Source: CAZCVI01 sp964502145 (GTDB lineage: Bacteria; Acidobacteriota; Aminicenantia; UBA2199). From it: a stretch of 49,154 nt of DNA. A model generated the notes under the pieces. It had not been told where the DNA came from, did no database searches, and worked only from the letters and a program-made list of their open reading frames with translations. A program made the translations under genes and the position numbers. Location of the stretch: the NCBI GenBank assembly GCA_964502145.1, contig CAZCVI010000054.1:1-49154 (forward strand), written 5' to 3'. Below, in pieces: positions 15,458-24,378 of the stretch (position 1 is the stretch's first letter; every line of letters begins with the position of its first letter).

Positions 15458-16474
15458 ATGGCATTGGAAAGAGATAATCTCACGGGCAGACAGAAAGCCG
15501 CTATACTGTCATTGGTTTTGGGCGAAGATTTGACCGCCGAAATATTTAAGCGGTTGGATGATGATGAAGTTCAGGAGATTTCCAGGGAAATCTCATTGTT
15601 GGGCGCTGTGCCTGCCGATGTGACCGATAAAGTGGTGGAGGAGTTTTACAACCTCACCTTGGCCAAAGAGTACATGACCATCGGTGGTATCGAGTACGCT
15701 AAAAAAGTATTGATTAAATCCCTCGGTCCAGAAGAAGCCCGCCGGATTATTGACCGCCTGATCAAATTACTGGAAAAATCAGCCGGCTTTTCTTCCCTGG
15801 AAAAGATCAACCCCCAACAACTTTCAAAATTTATCCAGAACGAGCACCCCCAGACTATTGCCTTGATTCTGGCCCATCTCAGCGCTTCTCAGGCCGCAGA
15901 GCTCATCTCTGCCCTGCCCGAAGACATGCGCACCGAGATTATTATCCGCATGGCCAATCTGGAAGAAATTTCCCCAGAAATTGTCAAGAAAATTGCAGGC
16001 GTGCTGGACCAGAAATTGGAAGCTCTTGGATCCTACAGTTTGGAAGAGTACGGCGGTGTAAAAGCCGTGTCCGAGTTATTCAACCGCATGGACCGTCGCG
16101 CTTCGCGCAATGTTCTGGAACAAATTGAATCCAGGGACCCCGAATTGGCCGCATCTATCCGCGATTTGATGTTCGTGTTCGAGGATATTCTGCTCATTGA
16201 TGACCAGGGCATCATGGAAATTTTGAAACGCGTGGATAAGAAATCACTGGCTTTGGCCTTAAAAGGCAGCAATGATGAATTAAAAACCAAGTTCTTCCGC
16301 AACATGTCGCAACGTGCCGCTGAAATGCTGAAGGAAGAAATGGAATACCTCGGTCCCATCCGCGTGAAAGAAGTCGAAAAAGCGCAGCATGAAATCGTGG
16401 AAATTGTCAGGAACCTGGAAGAAGAAGGCGTGATTGTGATCGGTGGTGCTGGAGGTGACGAGTATGTTGTCTAA
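15458..16474 (+). CDS. fliG: flagellar motor switch protein FliG
   Basis: 338 residues, the usual size. FliG sits on the MS ring and converts stator force to rotation. Visible are the N-terminal LTGRQKAAILSLVLGEDLTAEIF, the middle-domain EHPQTIALILAHL motif (about 129-141), and the C-terminal torque helix region with charged residues (VFEDILLIDDQGIMEIL and the following KRVDKKSLALALKG). It overlaps fliH by 11 bases. Confidence 0.96.
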   Translation: MALERDNLTGRQKAAILSLVLGEDLTAEIFKRLDDDEVQEISREISLLGAVPADVTDKVVEEFYNLTLAKEYMTIGGIEYAKKVLIKSLGPEEARRIIDRLIKLLEKSAGFSSLEKINPQQLSKFIQNEHPQTIALILAHLSASQAAELISALPEDMRTEIIIRMANLEEISPEIVKKIAGVLDQKLEALGSYSLEEYGGVKAVSELFNRMDRRASRNVLEQIESRDPELAASIRDLMFVFEDILLIDDQGIMEILKRVDKKSLALALKGSNDELKTKFFRNMSQRAAEMLKEEMEYLGPIRVKEVEKAQHEIVEIVRNLEEEGVIVIGGAGGDEYVV

Positions 16475-17195
16475 AATCGTCAGTGGTAAAAGCACTGAAA
16501 AACTACAGTTGGATACCTATTTTGTTCCATCCATGGAAGAAGTGGGCCTATTCATTGCCGATAAAAAAAGGGACATGCAACGAGAACATATCCTCGATGA
16601 AAATAAAGATGATCCCGTTAAAGCCGCTAAAAGTGAAGCCAATAAAATCTTGATCGAAGCCCAGACGAAATTAAAAGAGGCGGAAGTCGAAGCCACGGTT
16701 TTGAAGAACCGCAAGGAAAAAGAACTGCGCATGGTGCTGGAAAAGGAGTTCCAGGTCAAATTAGAAGCGGAAGTTAAAAAACTCCAACAGAATTATATCG
16801 ATGCTCTGGAAGAGTTGACTGTTTTTAAGCAGGGCTTGTATAAAAAATCTGAGAACCAGTTGATGCATCTTGTTTTTTCCATTGCTAAAAAGATAATCAG
16901 TGACGAGGTGAAAACCAATCCTGATATTATTGTGAACATGCTGAAAAAGGGTTTCGAGAAGATCAAAGATATCAAGGAATGCGAGATAAAAATCAATCCC
17001 GCCGATTATGCCGCGATTGCCAATAAAAAAGGCGAGGTGAGCGAGATATTAAAGAATGCCGGCGCGGTCAAATTTACCAAGGATGAGAATATCGAACGCG
17101 GCGGTTGTCAAATAATTTCCGAGCTGGGCGAGATTTCCTCGGAACCTGGAAAACAGTTGGACATCATCATGAGAGAGTTGTTCGATGGAGCTTAA
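16464..17195 (+). CDS. fliH: flagellar export stator protein FliH
   Basis: 243 residues from ATG 16464, chosen because GGAGGTG (16451-16457) lies six bases upstream; the in-frame upstream start at 16443 has no RBS. FliH dimers bind FliI and dock the export ATPase to the C-ring. The middle (about 40-130) is a long charged coiled coil rich in Glu, Lys and Ala, and the C-terminal about 100 residues match the FliH/YscL-type domain (LMHLVFSIAKKIISDEV, then GCQIISELGEI). It is embedded between fliG and fliI with overlaps on both sides, as in many flagellar operons. Confidence 0.9.
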   Translation: MLSKIVSGKSTEKLQLDTYFVPSMEEVGLFIADKKRDMQREHILDENKDDPVKAAKSEANKILIEAQTKLKEAEVEATVLKNRKEKELRMVLEKEFQVKLEAEVKKLQQNYIDALEELTVFKQGLYKKSENQLMHLVFSIAKKIISDEVKTNPDIIVNMLKKGFEKIKDIKECEIKINPADYAAIANKKGEVSEILKNAGAVKFTKDENIERGGCQIISELGEISSEPGKQLDIIMRELFDGA

Positions 17196-18495
17196 TCTCA
17201 GCGGCAAATTTGAAAAATTAAACCGGGTTGAACCCATCCGTATTTACGGCAGAATCAAAAAAATTGTCGGTCTTACCATTGAATCCGAGGGGCCGCCCGC
17301 TTCCGTGGGGGAAGTGTTGCGTTTGGAAAACAATCAGTTAAATGTGCCCCTCCAGGTCATTGGTTTTAATGGTAACAAGGTCATATCCATGCCCTTTGGC
17401 GAGATCAAGGGGATTAGCAACGGCCATTTGATCTATTCTACTGGCGAGTATCCCGCCCTTTCAGTGGATGAGAGTTTTTTAGGACGGGTGATTTCCGGGC
17501 TGGGTGAACCCTTGGATGACAAGGGGCCCCTAAATGGCAAACAACGGGTTAATATCTATGAGACGCCGGTTAATGCCATGAAACGCGATCCCATCAAAGA
17601 TGTGACCGTGACCGGTGTCAAAGCTATTGATGGGTTGTTGACTTTAGGCAGAGGGCAACGTATCGGGATATTTTCCGGTAGTGGTGTCGGCAAGAGCACT
17701 TTGATGGGTATGATTGCCCGCAATACCCTTGCCGATATAAATGTGATTGCCTTGGTCGGAGAGCGTGGCCGGGAACTGAAAGATTTTATCAATAACAGCC
17801 TTGGCGAGGAAGGATTAAAGCGTAGCGTTGTTGTCGCCGCGACTTCCGATGAACCGCCCCTGTTGAAGATTATTTCTGCTTTTAGTGCCACCGCCATTGC
17901 CGAGTATTTTTGCCATAAAGGGTTTAATGTCATGTTGATGATGGATTCCCTGACCCGCTTATCCATGGCGCAACGGGAAGTCGGGTTATCTGCTGGCGAA
18001 CCCCCATCCACTAAAGGTTACACCCCTTCTGTATTCACCATGATGCCCAAGTTGTTGGAGCGGGCTGGCAACTTCATCGGTGAGGGCAGTATTACTGGCA
18101 TTTATACCGTGCTGGTCGAGGGCGACGATGTGAATGAACCCATTTCCGATCATGCCCGTTCCATATTGGACGGCCATATTGTTCTTTCCAGGGATATCGC
18201 CCATAGAAATCATTTCCCCTCTATCGACGTGTTGGGCAGTATCTCCAGGTTGATGAGCGATATTTGCACCAAGGAACAAAAATCCGCCGCCGGGAAATTC
18301 AGAGAACTATTGGCAGTCTACAGGGATGCTGAAGACCTCATCAATATCGGTGCTTATGCCAGGGGTTCTAACCGTAAAATTGATGAAGCTATCCAGCGTA
18401 TTGATGCCATCAACGGCTTTTTGACCCAGGGTGTTTATGACAAATTCACCTTCCCACAAACCCTGGAACAAATGAATAAGGCCATCGGATTGTAG
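17185..18495 (+). CDS. fliI: flagellar export ATPase FliI
   Basis: 436 residues, full length. FliI is the hexameric ATPase of flagellar type III export and a relative of F1-beta. Walker A is GIFSGSGVGKST (K170); Walker B is the VMLMMDSLTRL segment; the signatures GYTPSVFTMMPKLLERAG and DHARSILDGHIVLSR are intact. The first 11 bases overlap fliH, and fliJ follows after four bases. The product works in the cytoplasm at the base of the flagellum. Confidence 0.97.
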   Translation: MELNLSGKFEKLNRVEPIRIYGRIKKIVGLTIESEGPPASVGEVLRLENNQLNVPLQVIGFNGNKVISMPFGEIKGISNGHLIYSTGEYPALSVDESFLGRVISGLGEPLDDKGPLNGKQRVNIYETPVNAMKRDPIKDVTVTGVKAIDGLLTLGRGQRIGIFSGSGVGKSTLMGMIARNTLADINVIALVGERGRELKDFINNSLGEEGLKRSVVVAATSDEPPLLKIISAFSATAIAEYFCHKGFNVMLMMDSLTRLSMAQREVGLSAGEPPSTKGYTPSVFTMMPKLLERAGNFIGEGSITGIYTVLVEGDDVNEPISDHARSILDGHIVLSRDIAHRNHFPSIDVLGSISRLMSDICTKEQKSAAGKFRELLAVYRDAEDLINIGAYARGSNRKIDEAIQRIDAINGFLTQGVYDKFTFPQTLEQMNKAIGL

Positions 18496-18499
18496 GACC

Positions 18500-18961
18500 A
18501 TGAAACGGTTTGTTTTTAAATTAGAAAATGTGCTGAAGTATCGCAACACGGTTGAAGAGCTGGCGAAAAACGATTACCGCAATGCACTGATGATCTTGAA
18601 TCTGGAGCGGGAAAAATTGCAGGGCTTCCAGGAAAAACAACGCCAATTGGCCCAATATTACGATATCAAAGCTGGTACCGTGGTGCAAGCCGACATGCTG
18701 CTTTTTGTGGCCAGATGCGCCGCTCAATTGGCAGAACTTGTTCTTTTGCAATATGATATTATCACCCAAAAAGAGAAAATCGTCGCAGAAAAACTCCAAG
18801 TATGGCAGGTAAAACGCCAGGACCTCAAGGTAGTGGAAAAATTAAAAGAGAAAAAATGGACCCAATATTTACGGGAAGTCGATATAGAGGATCAAAAGTT
18901 CCAAGATGAAATTTTTATTGCCAAAAAAATCAGGAACACACGGGAAGCCCTGGAAGCATAA
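18500..18961 (+). CDS. fliJ: flagellar export chaperone FliJ
   Basis: 153 residues, almost entirely helical and highly charged, as expected of FliJ, the coiled-coil stalk that sits in the FliI hexamer and escorts substrates. The opening KRFVFKLENVLKYRNTVEEL is characteristic. Sequence identity in this family is low, so the call leans on position directly after fliI and on the N-terminal pattern. Confidence 0.88.
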   Translation: MKRFVFKLENVLKYRNTVEELAKNDYRNALMILNLEREKLQGFQEKQRQLAQYYDIKAGTVVQADMLLFVARCAAQLAELVLLQYDIITQKEKIVAEKLQVWQVKRQDLKVVEKLKEKKWTQYLREVDIEDQKFQDEIFIAKKIRNTREALEA

Positions 18962-19018
18962 ATATTGGAAATAAAATAATAGAAATAAAAAGAAATAAAA
19001 TAGTAGAAGAGTACGAAC

Positions 19019-19699
19019 ATGAACAATAGAATGAATAATAAAGCGAATAATAAGATTGGTACTATTGTGGATCACAACGAGGACAGCGATGTGGATAGTC
19101 GCGTCAATGGTCACGTGAATATTAGAGCCAATCACCCACAGGGGCGCAAGAGCGCGAAGAAAAAACTTTGGATCACCGCAGCCGTGGTACTTTCCGTTCT
19201 GGTGACCTTTTTTGTGTATCTGTTCAGTACTGGAGATAATGGTGTCGGTGCCCAGTCGCAACCAGACACCTCCGTTTCCAGAAAAATGATCGAGGAACTA
19301 CGCAAGGAACAAAAGGTCGTTGAAGATGAACGGTTACGCTTGCAACAATATGAACAAAACCTTAAGAATCTTGAATCCGAATTGGACCGCCGGTTCAGCG
19401 AGGTAGTGCAAAAGGAAAAAGACCTGACCCTAAAAGACGAACTGTTTAATAAAAAAGTCGCGGATAGAACCGTGGACCGGCAGACCCTTGAAACCTACGA
19501 GAACATCGACCCTGAACAAGCTGCCGAATTACTGAAAAGTCTCTATATCAAAGATCCGCCGTTGGCCACATTATTGATGCGCAAGATGGCCGGTAAAAAA
19601 GCCGGGAAAATTCTGGAAGCCATGATCCCCTTAGACAAGGAAATCGCCACCCAACTGGCCAAACAAACGCTGGATTATTACAAACCCGATAGTCAATAA
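19019..19699 (+). CDS. MotE/FlbB-like membrane coiled-coil protein
   Basis: 226 residues. After a charged Asn-rich N-terminus there is one membrane segment (LWITAAVVLSVLVTFFVYLF, about 51-70), then a coiled coil (about 90-150), then a C-terminal MgtE-N-like helical domain: ENIDPEQAAELLKSL, then ATLLMRKMAGKKAGKILEAM. This layout matches MotE of epsilonproteobacteria and FlbB of spirochaetes, which help assemble or position the motor. It is the last gene of the flagellar operon on this strand and converges with the S9 peptidase gene 18 bases away. Confidence 0.75.
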   Translation: MNNRMNNKANNKIGTIVDHNEDSDVDSRVNGHVNIRANHPQGRKSAKKKLWITAAVVLSVLVTFFVYLFSTGDNGVGAQSQPDTSVSRKMIEELRKEQKVVEDERLRLQQYEQNLKNLESELDRRFSEVVQKEKDLTLKDELFNKKVADRTVDRQTLETYENIDPEQAAELLKSLYIKDPPLATLLMRKMAGKKAGKILEAMIPLDKEIATQLAKQTLDYYKPDSQ

Positions 19700-19717
19700 T
19701 CCCTGATTCAGACTTCC

Positions 19718-22273
19718 CTATTCATACATATTTTTCCAGTGTGCCGGTTGTTTTTTCAGATATTTATCGAACCACGCAATAATCGTGCGCATCCATTGCA
19801 GGCGCAATTTATAGTCCACGATAAAATGTTTTTGGTCTTTAAACGTAATCAGCGCCACATCTTTTCCCAGCAGTTTTAGCGCTGCGAACATCTGGTAACT
19901 TTCTCCTGGCGGCACATTATTATCCGCATCACCATGTAGTAACAGCAATGGTTTGTTAATGCGGTCCGCCATGAACAACGGGCTGTTGCCCACATAGATA
20001 TCTTTCCGATTCCAGGGGAAACTAGCCGCCGTGGCCACACCGCTGTAATTATAGCCATAATCACCCACCCCCCAATAACTCGCCAGAGAAGTGATGCCTG
20101 CATGGGAGACAAACGCCGCGAAGATATCTGTTTGCGCTGCCAAGTATTGGGTCATAAAACCACCATAAGAAGCACCCATCGCCCCGATCCGTTCCCGGTC
20201 AATGTATTTGTGTTCCACCAGCAATTGTTTCACTGCCGCGATGATTTCAGTCGCTGAAGTTTTACCCCAATCATTGACGTGACTAGCCGAAAACTCCTGG
20301 CCAAACCCAACCGCGCCACTCGGTTGCAACACGTACACGATATAACCATTGGCCGCATACCAGCCCTTGGGATAACGTCCCCCAAAATCACGCGTTACCG
20401 GCGTGGTGCCACCGTAATAATACACGATACAAGGATATTTCTGGGTGCTGTCAAAATCCGGTGGATAGAATATGTGACCATAGATGGTTTTGCCTTCCGT
20501 TGTCTTATAATTCCATACTTTGACCGTGCCCATAGCGGTCTGTAAAAAGTCCCGCGTGTTGTAGTCTTTGAGCAGAGAACCCGGGCCACCCGGTAAATTT
20601 ATTTTATATAATTTGTATGGTACCGTGGCACTGCACCCCCAATATACTGCCAAGTTGCGCGATTTCGCATAGCTAATGTCCGTGACCACGTCTATGCCCA
20701 TATTTAAGCGGGTATAGGTTTTTTTCTTGACCGCGTATTTAAAAAGTCCCTGTTCTTCTTTGTCTTTCGCCTGGAAATAAATGACATCCCCGGCTGGGCT
20801 CCAGTAGCTTTTATCAATTGAGGGGTCAAAGGTTCTGGAGATCGCCTCGGTTTTTTTGGTTTTCAGATCATAGATATAAGCTTGAATATCAAAATCATTG
20901 GGGATGATCTCTTTGGGCAGTGTATTGCCGAGCCCATCAAAGGCCGAGGCACCACCCAGCAGCAGCAACTGCTGCGAATCCGGCGAAAATTGCGCGCTGT
21001 TCAACCATACACTCTCCAGCACTTTCTCTGTAGTCAGCGTACTCACATTGCACAGGTAGAAGGCCGCTCTCAGGTAGGGGCGGATTTTATTATCGTCTAT
21101 ATTGGCTTGGAACAGGATCGTTTTACTGTCCGGGCTGATCACCGCTGACTCGTAATTGGCCCCTTCATCGCTAATCCGATGGGAGGCACCCCCTTTAGGG
21201 AAAAAAAGCGTCATTTCCGATTTACCCGCTGGGTCTACTGCACGGTCCGCGATTTCCTTGATGTATTTATAATCTTTGCTCTCTGGCATGTGCAGCGTCG
21301 AGTAGACCAGGAAGGAATTATCCGGGGCCCACCAATAGGTAGAGAAATCCTTGATGTTTTCCAACAGCGCGCTTTGACTGCACGTGTTCAGGTCGTAGAG
21401 AAACAGCGAGGTGATCTCTTTATTCGCCCGGCTGAAGGAGAACGTTGTAGAGTTATTCAACCATCTGAAATCCGTGATATTGCCCGTTCCCCGCGAGGAA
21501 AAAATCGTGGTGCCGTTCGTTGTATCCAGAATTTCTAGCCAGGTCTCTGGTTTCCCCGAATCTTTATGCGTTTGGTTCAGCGATACCGCTACCCGTTTAC
21601 CGTCCGGTGACACCTCGATGTTTCTAGCCTGCACCGTATTTAAGATATGGTCTGGTTTTAGTTTGCTCATTGGCGACAGCGATATCGCCACTTTATTGTC
21701 ACCCAACCCTTCCTTGTTTTCCAATGAGGCTTTAAAATTGAATTTTTCTCCTTTAATCAGGAGAATTTTAAGTACCAGCAGATGTTTTTCATTCGTGAGG
21801 GTCAGGTCTGCCGTGATTTTATCTTTTAGCACCTGTGCTTTTTTCGTGGTACCATCCAGAAACACCGCCACCCCCAGGTTTGTATTGTGGATATTCAGTG
21901 TCGTTTCCATCCAGCGTGATGGTTCCAGGTAGGTGGCCAGGTAGACTACCCCTGTTTCGTAAGCCGCGAATTCCTGGTTCGTTAATATTTCCCATTTTAG
22001 CATCCGGCTGGCCGACCAGGGCACCTGGGCCCCTTCTATTGGCAATAAATCCACTATGGATAGATGCCGGTAATCCAGGATACTTTTGCTGTCCCCAAGA
22101 ATGGCCTTGGAGATCGCTGGAACCTCCGCTGGTCCAAGCGCCAGCCATTGATCAATGCCTTGCACAGACGGTTCTGCACCCCATAAAAGCGTGTCCGGGG
22201 TAAAGAATGCGCCAAATAACAATCCAAAACACACTACCAATCGCACTACTGCGGGTAATACTCTTAATTTCAT
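19718..22273 (-). CDS. secreted S9-family (prolyl oligopeptidase-type) peptidase
   Basis: 851 residues from ATG 22273, chosen because AGGAGGTCAC precedes it; the upstream in-frame start is weaker. The N-terminus is a signal peptide (MKLRVLPAVVRLVVCFGLLFGAFF type). Residues about 220-590 form repeated beta-blade segments with the SPDxK/SPDSQ motifs of the propeller (VSPDGKRVAVSL, ISPDSKTILFQA, FSPDSQQLLLLG). The C-terminal alpha/beta hydrolase has the catalytic triad: S702 in GASYGG, D784 in HGDADNNVP and H816 in DQKHF. It should cleave short peptides or release N-terminal dipeptides in the periplasm, supporting peptide scavenging. It is monocistronic; a possible promoter was not found. Confidence 0.92.
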   Translation of the reverse strand: MKLRVLPAVVRLVVCFGLLFGAFFTPDTLLWGAEPSVQGIDQWLALGPAEVPAISKAILGDSKSILDYRHLSIVDLLPIEGAQVPWSASRMLKWEILTNQEFAAYETGVVYLATYLEPSRWMETTLNIHNTNLGVAVFLDGTTKKAQVLKDKITADLTLTNEKHLLVLKILLIKGEKFNFKASLENKEGLGDNKVAISLSPMSKLKPDHILNTVQARNIEVSPDGKRVAVSLNQTHKDSGKPETWLEILDTTNGTTIFSSRGTGNITDFRWLNNSTTFSFSRANKEITSLFLYDLNTCSQSALLENIKDFSTYWWAPDNSFLVYSTLHMPESKDYKYIKEIADRAVDPAGKSEMTLFFPKGGASHRISDEGANYESAVISPDSKTILFQANIDDNKIRPYLRAAFYLCNVSTLTTEKVLESVWLNSAQFSPDSQQLLLLGGASAFDGLGNTLPKEIIPNDFDIQAYIYDLKTKKTEAISRTFDPSIDKSYWSPAGDVIYFQAKDKEEQGLFKYAVKKKTYTRLNMGIDVVTDISYAKSRNLAVYWGCSATVPYKLYKINLPGGPGSLLKDYNTRDFLQTAMGTVKVWNYKTTEGKTIYGHIFYPPDFDSTQKYPCIVYYYGGTTPVTRDFGGRYPKGWYAANGYIVYVLQPSGAVGFGQEFSASHVNDWGKTSATEIIAAVKQLLVEHKYIDRERIGAMGASYGGFMTQYLAAQTDIFAAFVSHAGITSLASYWGVGDYGYNYSGVATAASFPWNRKDIYVGNSPLFMADRINKPLLLLHGDADNNVPPGESYQMFAALKLLGKDVALITFKDQKHFIVDYKLRLQWMRTIIAWFDKYLKKQPAHWKNMYE

Positions 22274-22375
22274 GTGACCTCCTGGTTCAATAATCAATAC
22301 TGTTTAATTCATCTATTAAGAAGGTAAAGACTAATATATTTTTTGGATGAATGCAAGTAATTTTTTGAAAAAAGA

Positions 22376-22404
22376 TTGATTGTTTTTTTTTTATGGGATA
22401 TTAT
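22376..22404 (+). promoter_or_regulatory. possible promoter of the secreted repeat-protein genes
   Basis: TTGATT (22376-22381), a 17-base spacer that includes a long T-run, and TATTAT (22399-22404). It lies about 120 bases before the first of two tandem genes. Confidence 0.4.
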
Positions 22405-22526
22405 TGAATTGTCTTTATATTATAATGTTAACGTGCTGTTTAACAAGCAGTCAAACAAACGTCAAACAAGCCGTTAAATAATAGTATGAAATAAATAAAA
22501 ATTAAAAAACGGAATTGGAGGAAACA

Positions 22527-22955
22527 ATGACGATGACAATAAGAAAAATAATAATTGCTATGGTAGTCATGTGGTTTGGGATGGCCTTATTTGCCGGGCA
22601 ATCCGTCACTTTTTTAAAGGATGGCCGTTCTTTTACTGGGACCATTATTGATATCAGTAGTAATACTGGTGTGGTCGATTATCAGGGCGGGACCAAGTTC
22701 CATCGCAGTGAAATTTGGATGATCAATTATGAGGGTGGCGACTGGGATTTCCCTGACGAACGCGACGAATTAGCCGCTGGAGTGGACACTGTATTTTTAA
22801 GAAACGGGCAGGTACAGAGTGGGAAAATAGTTGATTTCAGTAGTCGTCGGTTTGTGTATGAGTTCCAGGGCGGAGGTGAAGTGAATGAGTCTGCCGTAGC
22901 GCGCATTTATTTTTGTTGTGATGTGTTGCCTGCCGCCTACAGTGAGGAAGATTAA
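22527..22955 (+). CDS. secreted two-module repeat protein
   Basis: 142 residues from ATG 22527 (TTGGAGGA upstream). I do not recognise the family. It has a signal peptide (IIIAMVVMWFGMALFAG), then two related modules of about 50 residues. Each begins with a VTFLKDG or TVFLRNG strand, then G-x-I-x-D-x-S-S and an aromatic/YQGG strand, and ends with RSEIWMINY or ESAVARIYF. The shared beta pattern suggests small beta-barrels. An invariant IYFCC with adjacent cysteines ends module 2, followed by LPAAY. The next gene is a longer paralogue, so this is a local tandem duplication. It is probably periplasmic with a structural or binding role. Confidence 0.7.
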   Translation: MTMTIRKIIIAMVVMWFGMALFAGQSVTFLKDGRSFTGTIIDISSNTGVVDYQGGTKFHRSEIWMINYEGGDWDFPDERDELAAGVDTVFLRNGQVQSGKIVDFSSRRFVYEFQGGGEVNESAVARIYFCCDVLPAAYSEED

Positions 22956-22987
22956 TACCCGAACAACTAGTATTTGGAGGAAGAAAA

Positions 22988-23827
22988 ATGAATGTAACAT
23001 TAAAGAGAGTTGTAATCATGATAGTGGTGTTGTGGTTTGGGATGGCCTTGTTTGCCGGGCAATCCGTCACTTTTTTCACCAATGGGCGTAATTATACCGG
23101 TACTATTATTGATATGAGCAGTAATACCGGTGTGATTGATTACCAGGGGAATGCCAAGTCAAACCGCAACGAAGTGTGGATGATCAATTATGAGAGTGGC
23201 GATTGGGATTACCCCGATGAGCGCGACCAATTAGCCAATGGGACAGATACCGTATTTTTAAGAAACGGACAGATACTCACTGGAAAATTAACCGATTTTA
23301 GCAGTCGCAGGTTTGTGTGGGAGTTCCAGAATGGTGGCGAAGTACATGAGTCTGCTGTCAAGCGGATTTATTTTTGCTGTGTCAAGTTACCTCAAGCTTT
23401 CAAGCAGTCCCAGAACGAGTCAAATCAAAACTCGGATAGTTACGCCGCCGTGTTTTTATTGGATGGCAATTATGTTGAAACTCCTCTTAAGTATCTCAAT
23501 AACCGCAAGACCGGGTTTACCGATGGCTTGCAGATCAATACCAAGGATATTTGGATGATCAATTTGGAAAATGATAATTGGGATTTTGCCGATGAGCGTC
23601 AGGAGCTTGATTCCCAGACTGACAGCATCTTTTTGAAAAATGGTGAAGTCTTTTATGATCGTCTGGTATCCTTTGATGAACAACGTCGTGTGTTTGAATT
23701 TGAAGATAGTAAGTCGATTCGTGAATCGAAGATCAGCCGGATTTATTTTTGTTGTAACAAGCTCCCGGATGCGTACCGGAGTAGTGGGAATCGGCATGGG
23801 TCGAAAAGATCCATGAGAAATAGATAA
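22988..23827 (+). CDS. secreted four-module repeat protein, paralogue of the preceding gene
   Basis: 279 residues with the same signal peptide type (MIVVLWFGMALFAGQSVTFF) and four modules in order A-B-A-B. Modules 1-2 are close to the whole upstream protein, and the shared stretch around the signal peptide is nearly identical at the DNA level. Modules 3-4 (about 150-265) are more diverged, keeping IWMINLE and SRIYFCCNKLPDAY. The Cys-Cys pair recurs at the end of both B modules (IYFCC twice). The C-terminus is short and basic. It is preceded by TGGAGGA. The function is unknown. Confidence 0.7.
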   Translation: MNVTLKRVVIMIVVLWFGMALFAGQSVTFFTNGRNYTGTIIDMSSNTGVIDYQGNAKSNRNEVWMINYESGDWDYPDERDQLANGTDTVFLRNGQILTGKLTDFSSRRFVWEFQNGGEVHESAVKRIYFCCVKLPQAFKQSQNESNQNSDSYAAVFLLDGNYVETPLKYLNNRKTGFTDGLQINTKDIWMINLENDNWDFADERQELDSQTDSIFLKNGEVFYDRLVSFDEQRRVFEFEDSKSIRESKISRIYFCCNKLPDAYRSSGNRHGSKRSMRNR

Positions 23828-23889
23828 CGGCTTGTTATAGCAGGTTTATCCCTGCACACCACTGGGAACTCTAAAATACAGGAGGAAGT

Positions 23890-24141
23890 ATGTCATCGCT
23901 GTCTGAGTCGCAGAGTTTTAAATGTTTGCATTGCGGGAGCGCAGAGTTGTGTTTTGGTTATCAGGGTACTTCCACCAATGTATTTGTTCCCAGTGGTACC
24001 TTCACGTTTCATGGATATAAGACCCGGGCCTATGTCTGTTTGAAGTGTGGCGTTATGGGGCACTATATCCCCAAGAATAGTCTCTTGAAAATGAAAGATA
24101 AACTATCTAGCCGGTTCACCGAAGGGGATTCCGCGGAATAG
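23890..24141 (+). CDS. small zinc-ribbon protein
   Basis: 83 residues, cytoplasmic. Two CxxC knuckles (CLHCGSAEL near residue 12 and CLKCGVMGHY near residue 51) bracket a beta-rich middle, the pattern of a treble-clef or zinc-ribbon fold. Such proteins bind nucleic acid or proteins; no specific partner is suggested here. The RBS is AGGAGGA eight bases before ATG. It follows the secreted repeat proteins by 62 bases and may be co-transcribed. Confidence 0.7.
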   Translation: MSSLSESQSFKCLHCGSAELCFGYQGTSTNVFVPSGTFTFHGYKTRAYVCLKCGVMGHYIPKNSLLKMKDKLSSRFTEGDSAE

Positions 24142-24220
24142 AAGATGAAGTAAGGATTGTTTATTAATTGTTCACTTATTAGAAGGTTATGAGACTACAA
24201 TCAGATCGGATTTAAGAAAA

Positions 24221-24354
24221 GACCCCCACGAATTTCACGAATTTACACGAATTAAAAGATAAATAAAATCTTTTTTCGTGGATATTCGTGATAATTCGAG
24301 TAATTCGTGGGCAAATCATTTTCTTTGTTTCATCTATTGCCTATGGGGTGAACC
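24221..24354. repeat. GAATTCGTGG palindromic element, copy 1
   Basis: Starts GACCCCCACGAATTTCACG, has an A/T-rich centre, and ends TAATTCGTGGGCAAATC. The two halves are complementary (CCACGAATT against AATTCGTGG). Similarity to copy 2 extends through TTTGTTTCATCTATTGCC and a following CTATGGGGTGAAC. Copies 2 and 3 are at 34291-34422 and 38547-38653. Confidence 0.8.
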
Positions 24355-24378
24355 GTAACGTTTATTATTCATCAACAC

